From NCBI RefSeq assembly GCF_000585995.1, contig NZ_CP007410.1, positions 5,359,430-5,423,429 on the forward strand: DNA of 64,000 nt. Direction: 5' to 3'. Positions 51,666-64,000 of the stretch are shown here, in pieces (the stretch's first letter is position 1; the number at the start of each line of letters is the position of its first letter). The stretch is from Pseudomonas brassicacearum. GTDB lineage: Bacteria > Pseudomonadota > Gammaproteobacteria > Pseudomonadales > Pseudomonadaceae. The notes below the pieces were generated by a model. It saw only the letters and a program-made list of their open reading frames with translations. It did no database searches and was not told where the DNA came from. The position numbers and the translations under genes are program-made.

Positions 51666-54179
51666 ATGCACAACAACAATAAAGAGCTGACCCTCAGCGC
51701 CCCGCTCAGCGGCCCGGTGCTCACCCTCGCCAATGTCCCGGACGCGGTGTTCGCCAGCGGCGCCATGGGCGACGGAATCGCCATCGACCCGCTGAACGAT
51801 ACCCTCTACGCGCCTTGCGACGGTGAAGTGATTCACGTCGCCCGCACTGGCCACGCCGTGACCCTACGGGCCGACAACGGCGCCGAACTGCTGCTGCACC
51901 TGGGCCTGGACACGGTCGAGCTGCAGGGCGACGGGTTTTCCATGCTGGTCAAGGAAGGCGCGCGGGTCAGCAATGGCCAGCCGCTGCTGCGTTACGACGT
52001 GGATAAAGTGGCACTGCGCTGCAAGAGCCTGGTCAGCCTGTTGGTCATCACCAATGGCGAACTCTTCCAGGCGCGGCCCATCACCCTCAAGGGGGTGAAG
52101 GTCGGCGAACCGCTGCTGCATATCCTCGCCAAGGCCCCTGGCGAAACTCGACACGATGACCAGGCCATCGGCAGCGAAGTGTTCGGCCAGGTCCGTATCG
52201 CCCATCGCGGCGGTCTGCATGCCCGGCCGGCGGCGCTGATTCGCCAGACCGCCCAGGGATTCAAGAGCCGCTCGCAGCTGCATTTCCAAGGCAAATCGGC
52301 GTCCTGCGACAGCGTGATGGGGATGATGGGCCTGGCCATTACCGAACAAGCGCAAGTGCACGTCAGTTGCCAGGGCAGCGATGCCGAGGCGGCACTGCAA
52401 GCCTTGCTGGCGATTTTATCCACAGCCCTGGCGGAAGAAGCCCATGCCCTGGCGCCGACGCTCAAGCCGCAACACCGTAGCGCCGAAGACGGTGTGCTGC
52501 ACGGCGTGTGTGCCGCCCCCGGCCTGGTGACCGGGCCGCTGGTTCGGTTGAATGGCATTCAACTACCCCAGGACGCTGGCGGCCATGACGTCGAAGAACA
52601 GCGACAACGCCTGGACAATGCCTTGGCCCAAGTCAGTGGCGAAATCCGCCTCACCCTGGAAAACGCCAAGGCCCGACGCCACCGCGACGAAGAAGCAATC
52701 TTCAGCGCTCATCTGGCACTGCTGGAAGACCCGGTGTTGCTGGATGCCGCCCACCTCTTTATCGAACAAGGCAGTGCCGCGACCCACGCCTGGAGCCGCT
52801 CCATCGACGCTCAATGCCAGGTGCTGCAACAGCTGGGCAGCACGCTGCTGGCCGAGCGCGCCAACGATTTGCGCGACCTGCGCCAACGGGTCCTGCGGGT
52901 GTTACTGGGTGAGGCCTGGCAATTCGACGTCGCGGCAGGCGCCATCGTCGCCGCCCAGGAACTGACCCCGTCGGACCTGCTGCAACTCAGCGCCCAAGGC
53001 GTGGCCGGCGTGTGCATGGTCGAGGGCGGCGCAACCTCCCATGTCGCCATCCTCGCCCGAGGCAAAGGCTTGCCGTGCCTGGTGGCGCTGGGTGACGCGC
53101 TGCTTGTCCAGGCGCCGGGACAAGTGGTGGTGCTGGACGCCGACGACGGCCGCCTCGAACTCGCGCCAACGGCCGAGCGCCTGGCCCAGGTGCATCAGGA
53201 ACAGGCCCGGCAAACCACCCGCCGCGCCCAACAACAAGCCCTCGCCCACACCCCGGCGCACACCCTTGACGGCGTCACCGTGGAAGTGGCGGCCAACGTT
53301 GCCTCCAGCGGTGATGCAACCCAAGCCTTGGCGAACGGTGCCGACGGCGTTGGCTTGCTGCGCACTGAATTTCTGTTCGTCGACCGTCACACCGCACCCG
53401 ACGAAGAGGAACAACGCCAGGCCTATCAAGCCGTGCTTGAGGCCATGGGCGACAAACCGGTGATCATCCGCACCATGGACGTGGGCGGCGACAAACAATT
53501 GGATTACCTGCCGCTGCCGACCGAAGCCAACCCGGTCCTGGGCCTGCGCGGCATTCGCCTGGCCCTGGTGCGGCCGGAGCTGCTGGATCAGCAATTGCGG
53601 GCCTTGCTGCAAACCCGTCCGCTGCAGCGTTGCCGGATCCTCTTGCCCATGGTCACCGAGGTCGATGAGCTGCTGCACATCCGCCACCGCCTCGATGCCC
53701 TCGGCGCCGAACTGGGTTTGAGCGAACGCCCGCAACTGGGGGTGATGATCGAAGTACCGGCCGCCGCGTTGCTGGCCGAACAGCTGGCCGAGCACGCGGA
53801 CTTCCTGTCCATCGGCACCAACGACCTGTCGCAATACACCCTGGCCATGGACCGCGACCACGCCGGCCTCGCCGCCCGGGTCGATGCCCTGCATCCGGCG
53901 CTGCTGCGGTTGATTGCCCAGACCTGCATCGGCGCAGCGAAACATGGCCGCTGGGTTGGCGTGTGCGGCGCCCTGGCCTCCGATCCGCTGGCGACACCGG
54001 TACTGATCGGGCTGGGGGTCCGCGAACTGTCGGTCAGCCCACCGCAGATCGGCGCGATCAAGGACCGCGTGCGGCACCTCGATGCCGCCCAGTGCGCCCG
54101 CCTCAGCGGCGAGCTGCTGAACCTGGGCAGTGCCGCCGCCGTGCGCCAGGCCTGTCATCAACACTGGCCCCTGGGCTGA
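51666..54179 (+). CDS. nagF: PTS fusion protein EIIA-HPr-EI for N-acetylglucosamine
   Basis: An 837-residue soluble phosphotransferase. Residues 1-160 form an EIIA-Glc domain (phospho-His in ELLLHLGLDTVEL). About 175-255 form HPr (IAHRGGLHARPAALIRQT, with His in GLHARPA). From about 280 to the end is enzyme I, with the phospho-His in EGGATSHVAILARGKG, the PEP-site GADGVGLLRTEFLF and the C-terminal FLSIGTNDLSQYTLAMDRD. The protein takes phosphate from PEP and passes it to the NagE IIB domain. Order and content match the nagF gene of pseudomonads. It lies 40 bp after the isomerase and 33 bp before nagE. Confidence 0.95.
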   Translation: MHNNNKELTLSAPLSGPVLTLANVPDAVFASGAMGDGIAIDPLNDTLYAPCDGEVIHVARTGHAVTLRADNGAELLLHLGLDTVELQGDGFSMLVKEGARVSNGQPLLRYDVDKVALRCKSLVSLLVITNGELFQARPITLKGVKVGEPLLHILAKAPGETRHDDQAIGSEVFGQVRIAHRGGLHARPAALIRQTAQGFKSRSQLHFQGKSASCDSVMGMMGLAITEQAQVHVSCQGSDAEAALQALLAILSTALAEEAHALAPTLKPQHRSAEDGVLHGVCAAPGLVTGPLVRLNGIQLPQDAGGHDVEEQRQRLDNALAQVSGEIRLTLENAKARRHRDEEAIFSAHLALLEDPVLLDAAHLFIEQGSAATHAWSRSIDAQCQVLQQLGSTLLAERANDLRDLRQRVLRVLLGEAWQFDVAAGAIVAAQELTPSDLLQLSAQGVAGVCMVEGGATSHVAILARGKGLPCLVALGDALLVQAPGQVVVLDADDGRLELAPTAERLAQVHQEQARQTTRRAQQQALAHTPAHTLDGVTVEVAANVASSGDATQALANGADGVGLLRTEFLFVDRHTAPDEEEQRQAYQAVLEAMGDKPVIIRTMDVGGDKQLDYLPLPTEANPVLGLRGIRLALVRPELLDQQLRALLQTRPLQRCRILLPMVTEVDELLHIRHRLDALGAELGLSERPQLGVMIEVPAAALLAEQLAEHADFLSIGTNDLSQYTLAMDRDHAGLAARVDALHPALLRLIAQTCIGAAKHGRWVGVCGALASDPLATPVLIGLGVRELSVSPPQIGAIKDRVRHLDAAQCARLSGELLNLGSAAAVRQACHQHWPLG

Positions 54180-54212
54180 GCCACGTCGAAGAACAATAAA
54201 GGGAGAGACGCC

Positions 54213-55928
54213 ATGTACCAGCATTTCATCGAAGGACTGCAACGCCTCGGCCGGGCACTGATGCTGCCCATCGCGATCCTGCCCATCGCCGGCCTGTTGC
54301 TGCGCCTGGGCGACACCGACCTGTTGAACATCGCCATCATCCACGATGCCGGCCAGGCGATTTTTGCCAACCTGCCGCTGATCTTCTCCATCGGCATCGC
54401 CGTGGGCTTCGCCCGGGACAACAACGGTACGGCGGGGTTGGCCGGGGCCATCGGTTATCTGGTGATGATCGCCACCTTGAAGGTACTCGATGCCAGCATC
54501 AACATGGGCATGCTCGCCGGGATCATCAGTGGCCTCATGGCCGGCGCGCTGTACAACCGTTTCAAAGACATCAAGCTGCCGGAATACCTGGCGTTCTTCG
54601 GTGGGCGGCGCTTCGTGCCGATTGTCACCGGCTTCAGCGCCGTGGGCCTGGGGGTGGTGTTCGGCCTGATCTGGCCGCCGATCCAGCAGGGCATCAACAG
54701 TTTTGGTGCCTTGCTGATGGAAAGCGGCAGTTTCGGTGCCTTCGTGTTCGGCGTGTTCAACCGGCTGCTGATCGTCACCGGCCTGCACCACATCCTCAAT
54801 AACATGGCCTGGTTCATCTTCGGCAGCTTCACCGATCCGCAAACCGGCGCGGTGGTCACCGGCGACCTGACCCGCTACTTTGCCGGCGATCCGAATGGCG
54901 GCCAGTTCATGACCGGCATGTTCCCGGTGATGCTCTTCGGCCTACCCGCTGCGTGCCTGGCGATGTACCGCAATGCCCTGCCCCAGCGGCGCAAAGTCAT
55001 GGGCGGGATCCTGCTGTCCATGGCGCTGACTTCGTTTCTCACGGGGGTCACCGAACCGATTGAGTTCGCCTTCATGTTCCTCGCGCCGCTGCTGTTCCTG
55101 TTGCATGCCTTGCTCACCGGGCTGTCGATGGCGATCACCGATTGGCTGAACATCCGCCTGGGCTTTACCTTCTCCGGCGGCTTCATCGACATGGTGCTCG
55201 GCTGGGGCAAGTCGAATAACGGCTGGCTGGTGGTGCCGGTGGGACTGGTCTATGCCGTGATCTATTACACGGTGTTCGACTTCTGCATCCGCCGCTTCGA
55301 CCTGAAAACCCCAGGGCGGGAAGAAGTGCCCGCCGGTGATAAACCGGTCATTGCCCAGAACCAACGGGCCGGGGCCTACATCGAAGCACTCGGCGGCGCC
55401 GGCAACCTGATCACCGTCGGCGCCTGCACCACACGGCTGCGGTTGGACATGGTGGACCGCAACAAAGCCTCCGATGCGCAGCTCAAGGCCCTGGGCGCCA
55501 TGGCCGTGGTACGGCCCGGTAATGGCGGGAGTCTGCAGGTGGTGGTGGGGCCGATGGCCGACAGCATCGCCGATGAAATTCGCCAGGCACTGCCCTCCTC
55601 CGACCGCCCTACCCCTGCGCCGGTGGCCACGGCGGTTGAACCGGTCACAGCGACCAGCGTGTCCGGGGCCGAAGCGCAACAGTGGCTGGATGCGCTGGGT
55701 GGCGGCGGCAATGTGTTGCAGCTCGATTGCGTGGCGATGAGCCGGTTGCGGGTGCGCCTGGCCGATGGCCAAGGGTTGTCGGAAAGCAGGCTCAGGGCGC
55801 TGGGATGCCAGGGGGTCAGCCCGTTGGAAGGGGGTGTCTGGCACCTGTTGCTGGGGGAGAAAGCGCCGGGGTTGTGGCAGGTGTTGGAAGGGATGGTGCT
55901 GAATCGCAAGACAGGGATGAAAGCTTAG
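54213..55928 (+). CDS. nagE: PTS N-acetylglucosamine transporter, EIIC plus two IIB domains
   Basis: A 571-residue transporter. The EIIC part (about residues 1-365) has the glucose-family features GRALMLPIAILPIAGLLLRL and FITGVTEPIEFAFMFL-type FLTGVTEPIEFAFMFLAPLL. IIB domain 1 (about 385-465) has the phospho-cysteine in VGACTTRLRLD. A second IIB-like domain (about 490-565) reads LQLDCVAMSRLRVRLADG; its cysteine is shifted two places from the active position, so it is probably inactive. GlcNAc enters as GlcNAc-6-phosphate, using NagF as phosphate donor. GGGAG precedes the ATG. It is the last gene of the operon, followed by REP repeats. Confidence 0.94.
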   Translation: MYQHFIEGLQRLGRALMLPIAILPIAGLLLRLGDTDLLNIAIIHDAGQAIFANLPLIFSIGIAVGFARDNNGTAGLAGAIGYLVMIATLKVLDASINMGMLAGIISGLMAGALYNRFKDIKLPEYLAFFGGRRFVPIVTGFSAVGLGVVFGLIWPPIQQGINSFGALLMESGSFGAFVFGVFNRLLIVTGLHHILNNMAWFIFGSFTDPQTGAVVTGDLTRYFAGDPNGGQFMTGMFPVMLFGLPAACLAMYRNALPQRRKVMGGILLSMALTSFLTGVTEPIEFAFMFLAPLLFLLHALLTGLSMAITDWLNIRLGFTFSGGFIDMVLGWGKSNNGWLVVPVGLVYAVIYYTVFDFCIRRFDLKTPGREEVPAGDKPVIAQNQRAGAYIEALGGAGNLITVGACTTRLRLDMVDRNKASDAQLKALGAMAVVRPGNGGSLQVVVGPMADSIADEIRQALPSSDRPTPAPVATAVEPVTATSVSGAEAQQWLDALGGGGNVLQLDCVAMSRLRVRLADGQGLSESRLRALGCQGVSPLEGGVWHLLLGEKAPGLWQVLEGMVLNRKTGMKA

Positions 55929-55953
55929 ATTTTCATTGTCTGATCTGGCCTCT

Positions 55954-55976
55954 TCGCGAGCAAGCCCGCTCCCACA
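55954..55976. repeat. Single REP arm, TCGCGAGCAAGCCCGCTCCCACA family
   Basis: An isolated arm of the second REP family, without partner. Confidence 0.8.
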
Positions 55977-56039
55977 GTGGATTTGTGCAGTTCACGAAAC
56001 CTGTGATCCACACCACTCTCAGGAAGAACACAATCCCCT

Positions 56040-56163
56040 GTGGCGAGGGAGCTTGCTCCCGCTGGGGTGCGAAGCAGCCCCAAATAACTCCCTCGCAACT
56101 CGGTGTGCCTGGCAGATCCAGGGGGCTGCTGCGCAGCCCAGCGGGAGCAAGCTCCCTCGCCAC
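56040..56163. repeat. REPIN, GGGAGCTTGCTCCC type
   Basis: Inverted REP pair downstream of nagE. Confidence 0.92.
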
Positions 56164-56208
56164 AGGGTTCCGTGTACACCGGTGAATCGGCTTCAAAAAG
56201 CGCCCAAT

Positions 56209-56241
56209 AAAAAACCCGCTGATTCAATCAGCGGGTTTTTC
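56209..56241. terminator. Bidirectional rho-independent terminator
   Basis: AAAAACCCGCTGATT and AATCAGCGGGTTTTT form a perfect stem around a short loop. It ends the purL-NIF3 transcript on the minus strand and can also stop the nag transcript. Confidence 0.95.
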
Positions 56242-56259
56242 ATTTCAACGGCCAGAGGA

Positions 56260-62221
<5,962 letters not shown>

Positions 62222-62254
62222 TGGCTGTACACCATCCGATGCTGTGATGAACCT

Positions 62255-62377
62255 GTGGCGAGGGAGCTTGCTCCCGCTGGGGCGCGAAGCGGCCCTAATA
62301 ACTCCCTGACAACCCGGTGGGTCTGACTGATCCAGGGGACTGCTGCGCAGCCCAGCGGGAGCAAGCTCCCTCGCCAC
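62255..62377. repeat. REPIN, GGGAGCTTGCTCCC type
   Basis: Inverted REP pair between convergent mltF and pdxJ. Confidence 0.92.
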
Positions 62378-62402
62378 AATGGTTCAGGCAAGCCTTAGGT
62401 GA

Positions 62403-62428
62403 GCAGCCACATTGGGTCCTGTGGCTGC
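62403..62428 (-). terminator. Hairpin after pdxJ, possible terminator
   Basis: GCAGCCACA and TGTGGCTGC form a 9-bp stem directly after the pdxJ stop. No T-run follows, so intrinsic termination would be weak. Confidence 0.45.
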
Positions 62429-62430
62429 GG

Positions 62431-63174
62431 TCAGGACTTCGCGGCAGCCAGGATCAGCGCCTTCATCTCCGCCACCGCCGACTTGAACCCGACGAACAGC
62501 GCATGGGCCACCAGTGCATGGCCGATGTTCAGTTCGTTGATGCCCTTGATGGCCGCGACGGCTTCGACGTTGTGGTAGTGCAGGCCATGGCCGGCATTGA
62601 CGATCAGGCCCTGGGCCAGGCCGAAGGCGACGCCGTCGGCCACTCGTTGCAACTCATCAGCGACGTCCGTGGGCGTTTCGGCATCGGCATAGCGACCGGT
62701 GTGCAGTTCGATGGCCGGCGCGCCGACACGCTTGGCGGCGGCGATCTGCCGCTCGTCGGCGTCGATGAACAGCGACACTTCAGCACCGGTTTTTGATAGC
62801 CGCTCCACCGCCAAGCTGATCCGTTCTTCCTGCCCGGCCACGTCCAGGCCGCCTTCGGTAGTCAATTCCTGGCGCGTCTCGGGCACCAGGCAAATATGCG
62901 CCGGGCGAATGTGCTCGGCGAACGCCATCATTTCTTCGGTCACGCCCATTTCGAAGTTCATGCGGGTTTGCAGCACGTCCTTGAGCAGCAGCACGTCGCG
63001 CTCCTGGATGTGGCGACGGTCTTCACGCAAATGCACGGTGATGCCGTCGGCGCCCGCCTCTTCGGCGTCCAGTGCGGCCTTGACCGGATCCGGGTAGCGC
63101 GTTCCGCGGGCCTGGCGCAGGGTGGCAACATGGTCGATGTTCACGCCGAGAAGAATGCGATTGCTGGTGCTCAC
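62431..63174 (-). CDS. pdxJ: Pyridoxine 5'-phosphate synthase
   Basis: A 247-residue TIM-barrel enzyme that condenses 3-amino-2-oxopropyl phosphate and 1-deoxyxylulose 5-phosphate to pyridoxine phosphate. Family segments: [86 protein letters not shown] and [13 protein letters not shown]. The start is GTG at 63174, supported by AGGAG seven bases upstream, and not the open frame further up. recO lies directly upstream on the same strand, the usual recO-pdxJ order. Confidence 0.96.
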   Translation of the reverse strand: MSTSNRILLGVNIDHVATLRQARGTRYPDPVKAALDAEEAGADGITVHLREDRRHIQERDVLLLKDVLQTRMNFEMGVTEEMMAFAEHIRPAHICLVPETRQELTTEGGLDVAGQEERISLAVERLSKTGAEVSLFIDADERQIAAAKRVGAPAIELHTGRYADAETPTDVADELQRVADGVAFGLAQGLIVNAGHGLHYHNVEAVAAIKGINELNIGHALVAHALFVGFKSAVAEMKALILAAAKS

Positions 63175-63223
63175 GAAAAGGCTCCTGAATGGACAAATAG
63201 TCGGCCCACAGCATACGGGTTGA

Positions 63224-63913
63224 TCAGGGCTTGCGAAACAGCTCGCGGCTGACCAGCGGTCGACCACCCAGATGAACCGCCAGGGCCTGGCGCATCAGGC
63301 GCTTGGCTGCCGACAGCGCGCCCGGCGCACTCCAGTCGGCCTCGGCCATGGCCAGCAGCTCGGCGCCGTTGAACAGCCCGGGTTGCAGCAGGTAGACCTG
63401 CTCCAGGCCGGCATCCACCTGCAAGCGGTACAGACCGTCGGCGGCGATGGGTTCACCGTGCAGGTCGGTGTTCAGGGCAAAACCATAGCCGAGGTCGTCC
63501 AGCAGCCGCCATTCGAACGAACGCAGCAGCGGCTCCAGCGGACGACCTTCGGCCAGGGCCGACAGCGTGGCGGCGTAGTGATCGAAGACGGAGGGATGGG
63601 GATCTTCGGCGGGCAGCAGGCGGATCAGCAATTCATTGAGGTACAAGCCGCTGAACAACGCCTCGCCGTTGAGCCATGCCGCCACGCCATTGCTTTCCAT
63701 GCGCCCGACATTCTTCAACTCGCCCCGCCCGCGGAACTCGATTTCCAGCGGCACGAACGGCCGCGCCAGCGTCCCCGCCTTGCCCCGAGCCCCGCGCAAC
63801 ACCGCCCGCAAACGCCCTTGCGGCGTGAGGAAGTCCACCAGGGCGCTGCTTTCGCGATAGGCGCGGCTGTGGAGGACGTAGGCGGGTTGGGCGATGGGTT
63901 GGGTTGGGGACAT
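63224..63913 (-). CDS. recO: DNA repair protein RecO
   Basis: A 229-residue recombination mediator that loads RecA on SSB-coated DNA in the RecFOR pathway. The OB-fold begins [20 protein letters not shown] and continues [20 protein letters not shown]. The helical C-terminal domain holds [18 protein letters not shown] and [20 protein letters not shown]. The end [10 protein letters not shown] is normal for Pseudomonas. It is probably cotranscribed with pdxJ. The usual upstream neighbour era is outside the window or absent; a partial REPIN lies there. Confidence 0.94.
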   Translation of the reverse strand: MSPTQPIAQPAYVLHSRAYRESSALVDFLTPQGRLRAVLRGARGKAGTLARPFVPLEIEFRGRGELKNVGRMESNGVAAWLNGEALFSGLYLNELLIRLLPAEDPHPSVFDHYAATLSALAEGRPLEPLLRSFEWRLLDDLGYGFALNTDLHGEPIAADGLYRLQVDAGLEQVYLLQPGLFNGAELLAMAEADWSAPGALSAAKRLMRQALAVHLGGRPLVSRELFRKP

Positions 63914-63958
63914 CAGGGGCCTGAATATCAGAAGATATCGACTATAGAAGAGAGCCTT

Positions 63959-64000
63959 GTGGCGAGGGAGCTTGCTCCCGCTGGGCTGCGAAGCAGCCCC
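63959..64000. repeat. REPIN, left part, cut by the window end
   Basis: Left arm GGCGAGGGAGCTTGCTCCC and inner GCTGGGCTGCGAAGCAGCCCC are visible; the right arm would lie beyond the window. Confidence 0.85.

Larger units (their letters stand above)
55929..56259. other. Intergenic region with REP arms, REPIN and terminator
   Basis: Separates nagE and the convergent NIF3-like gene. Contains one single REP arm, one REPIN and one terminator, each listed separately. No gene. Confidence 0.7.

Overview
This is a high-GC chromosomal stretch of a Pseudomonas of the fluorescens group. The genus call rests on gene content and order: the block nagR-nagA-SIS isomerase-nagF-nagE-NIF3-purL-mltF has the order I recall from P. 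aeruginosa, and the window also has PQQ glucose dehydrogenase, purT, pdxJ next to recO, a DUF6124-type gene, and many REP/REPIN repeats of the GTGGCGAGGGAG-type with a RAYT transposase. No rRNA, tRNA, CRISPR array, integrase or phage structural gene was found.

Layout. 0.4-5.6 kb: AraC regulator, secreted alpha/beta hydrolase, MetR-like LysR regulator, a 250-bp tandem duplication, then GNAT, LysE and Nudix genes on the minus strand. 5.9-15.8 kb: a signalling block. A response regulator with a degenerate HD-GYP domain is divergent from a compact five-gene unit: REC-PAS-GGDEF-EAL, REC-GGDEF-EAL, periplasmic di-heme peroxidase, membrane histidine kinase, REC-histidine kinase. 16.1-22.2 kb: glutamate-synthase-like FMN protein, a gtrA-gtrB-gtrII glucosylation cluster and an amino-acid permease. 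22.5-23.5 kb: a RAYT transposase bracketed by two REPINs. 23.6-26.7 kb: a large class A PBP-like protein.

26.8-34.6 kb: a class 5 (CFA/I, CS1-like) chaperone-usher fimbrial cluster on the minus strand with three pilin-like subunits, two tip-adhesin paralogues, a chaperone and an usher. 35.1-36.4 kb: PadR-type repressor plus siderophore-iron reductase, preceded by three AAGATATATCTT-like boxes. 36.7-45.2 kb: housekeeping and small enzymes (VUT transporter, PurT, Gcd, VF530, Pr6Pr, DUF1289, gamma carbonic anhydrase, two Nudix hydrolases, L,D-transpeptidase).

45.6-48.5 kb: an accessory pocket rich in REPINs. It holds a secreted protein that I read as a cholera/pertussis-like ADP-ribosyltransferase, a DUF6124 protein and an unknown gene, and two copies of a 47-bp repeat. 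48.6-55.9 kb: the N-acetylglucosamine PTS operon, whose regulator nagR carries a one-base frameshift near its 3' end. 56.3-63.9 kb: NIF3-like protein, purL, mltF, pdxJ and recO.

The observations I consider most worth following are the ADP-ribosyltransferase-like protein and the five-gene c-di-GMP/kinase/haem operon. In the latter, three REC domains share the same unusual insertion, and the two GGDEF-EAL proteins look complementary, one with its EAL site lost and the other with an altered GGDEF site.
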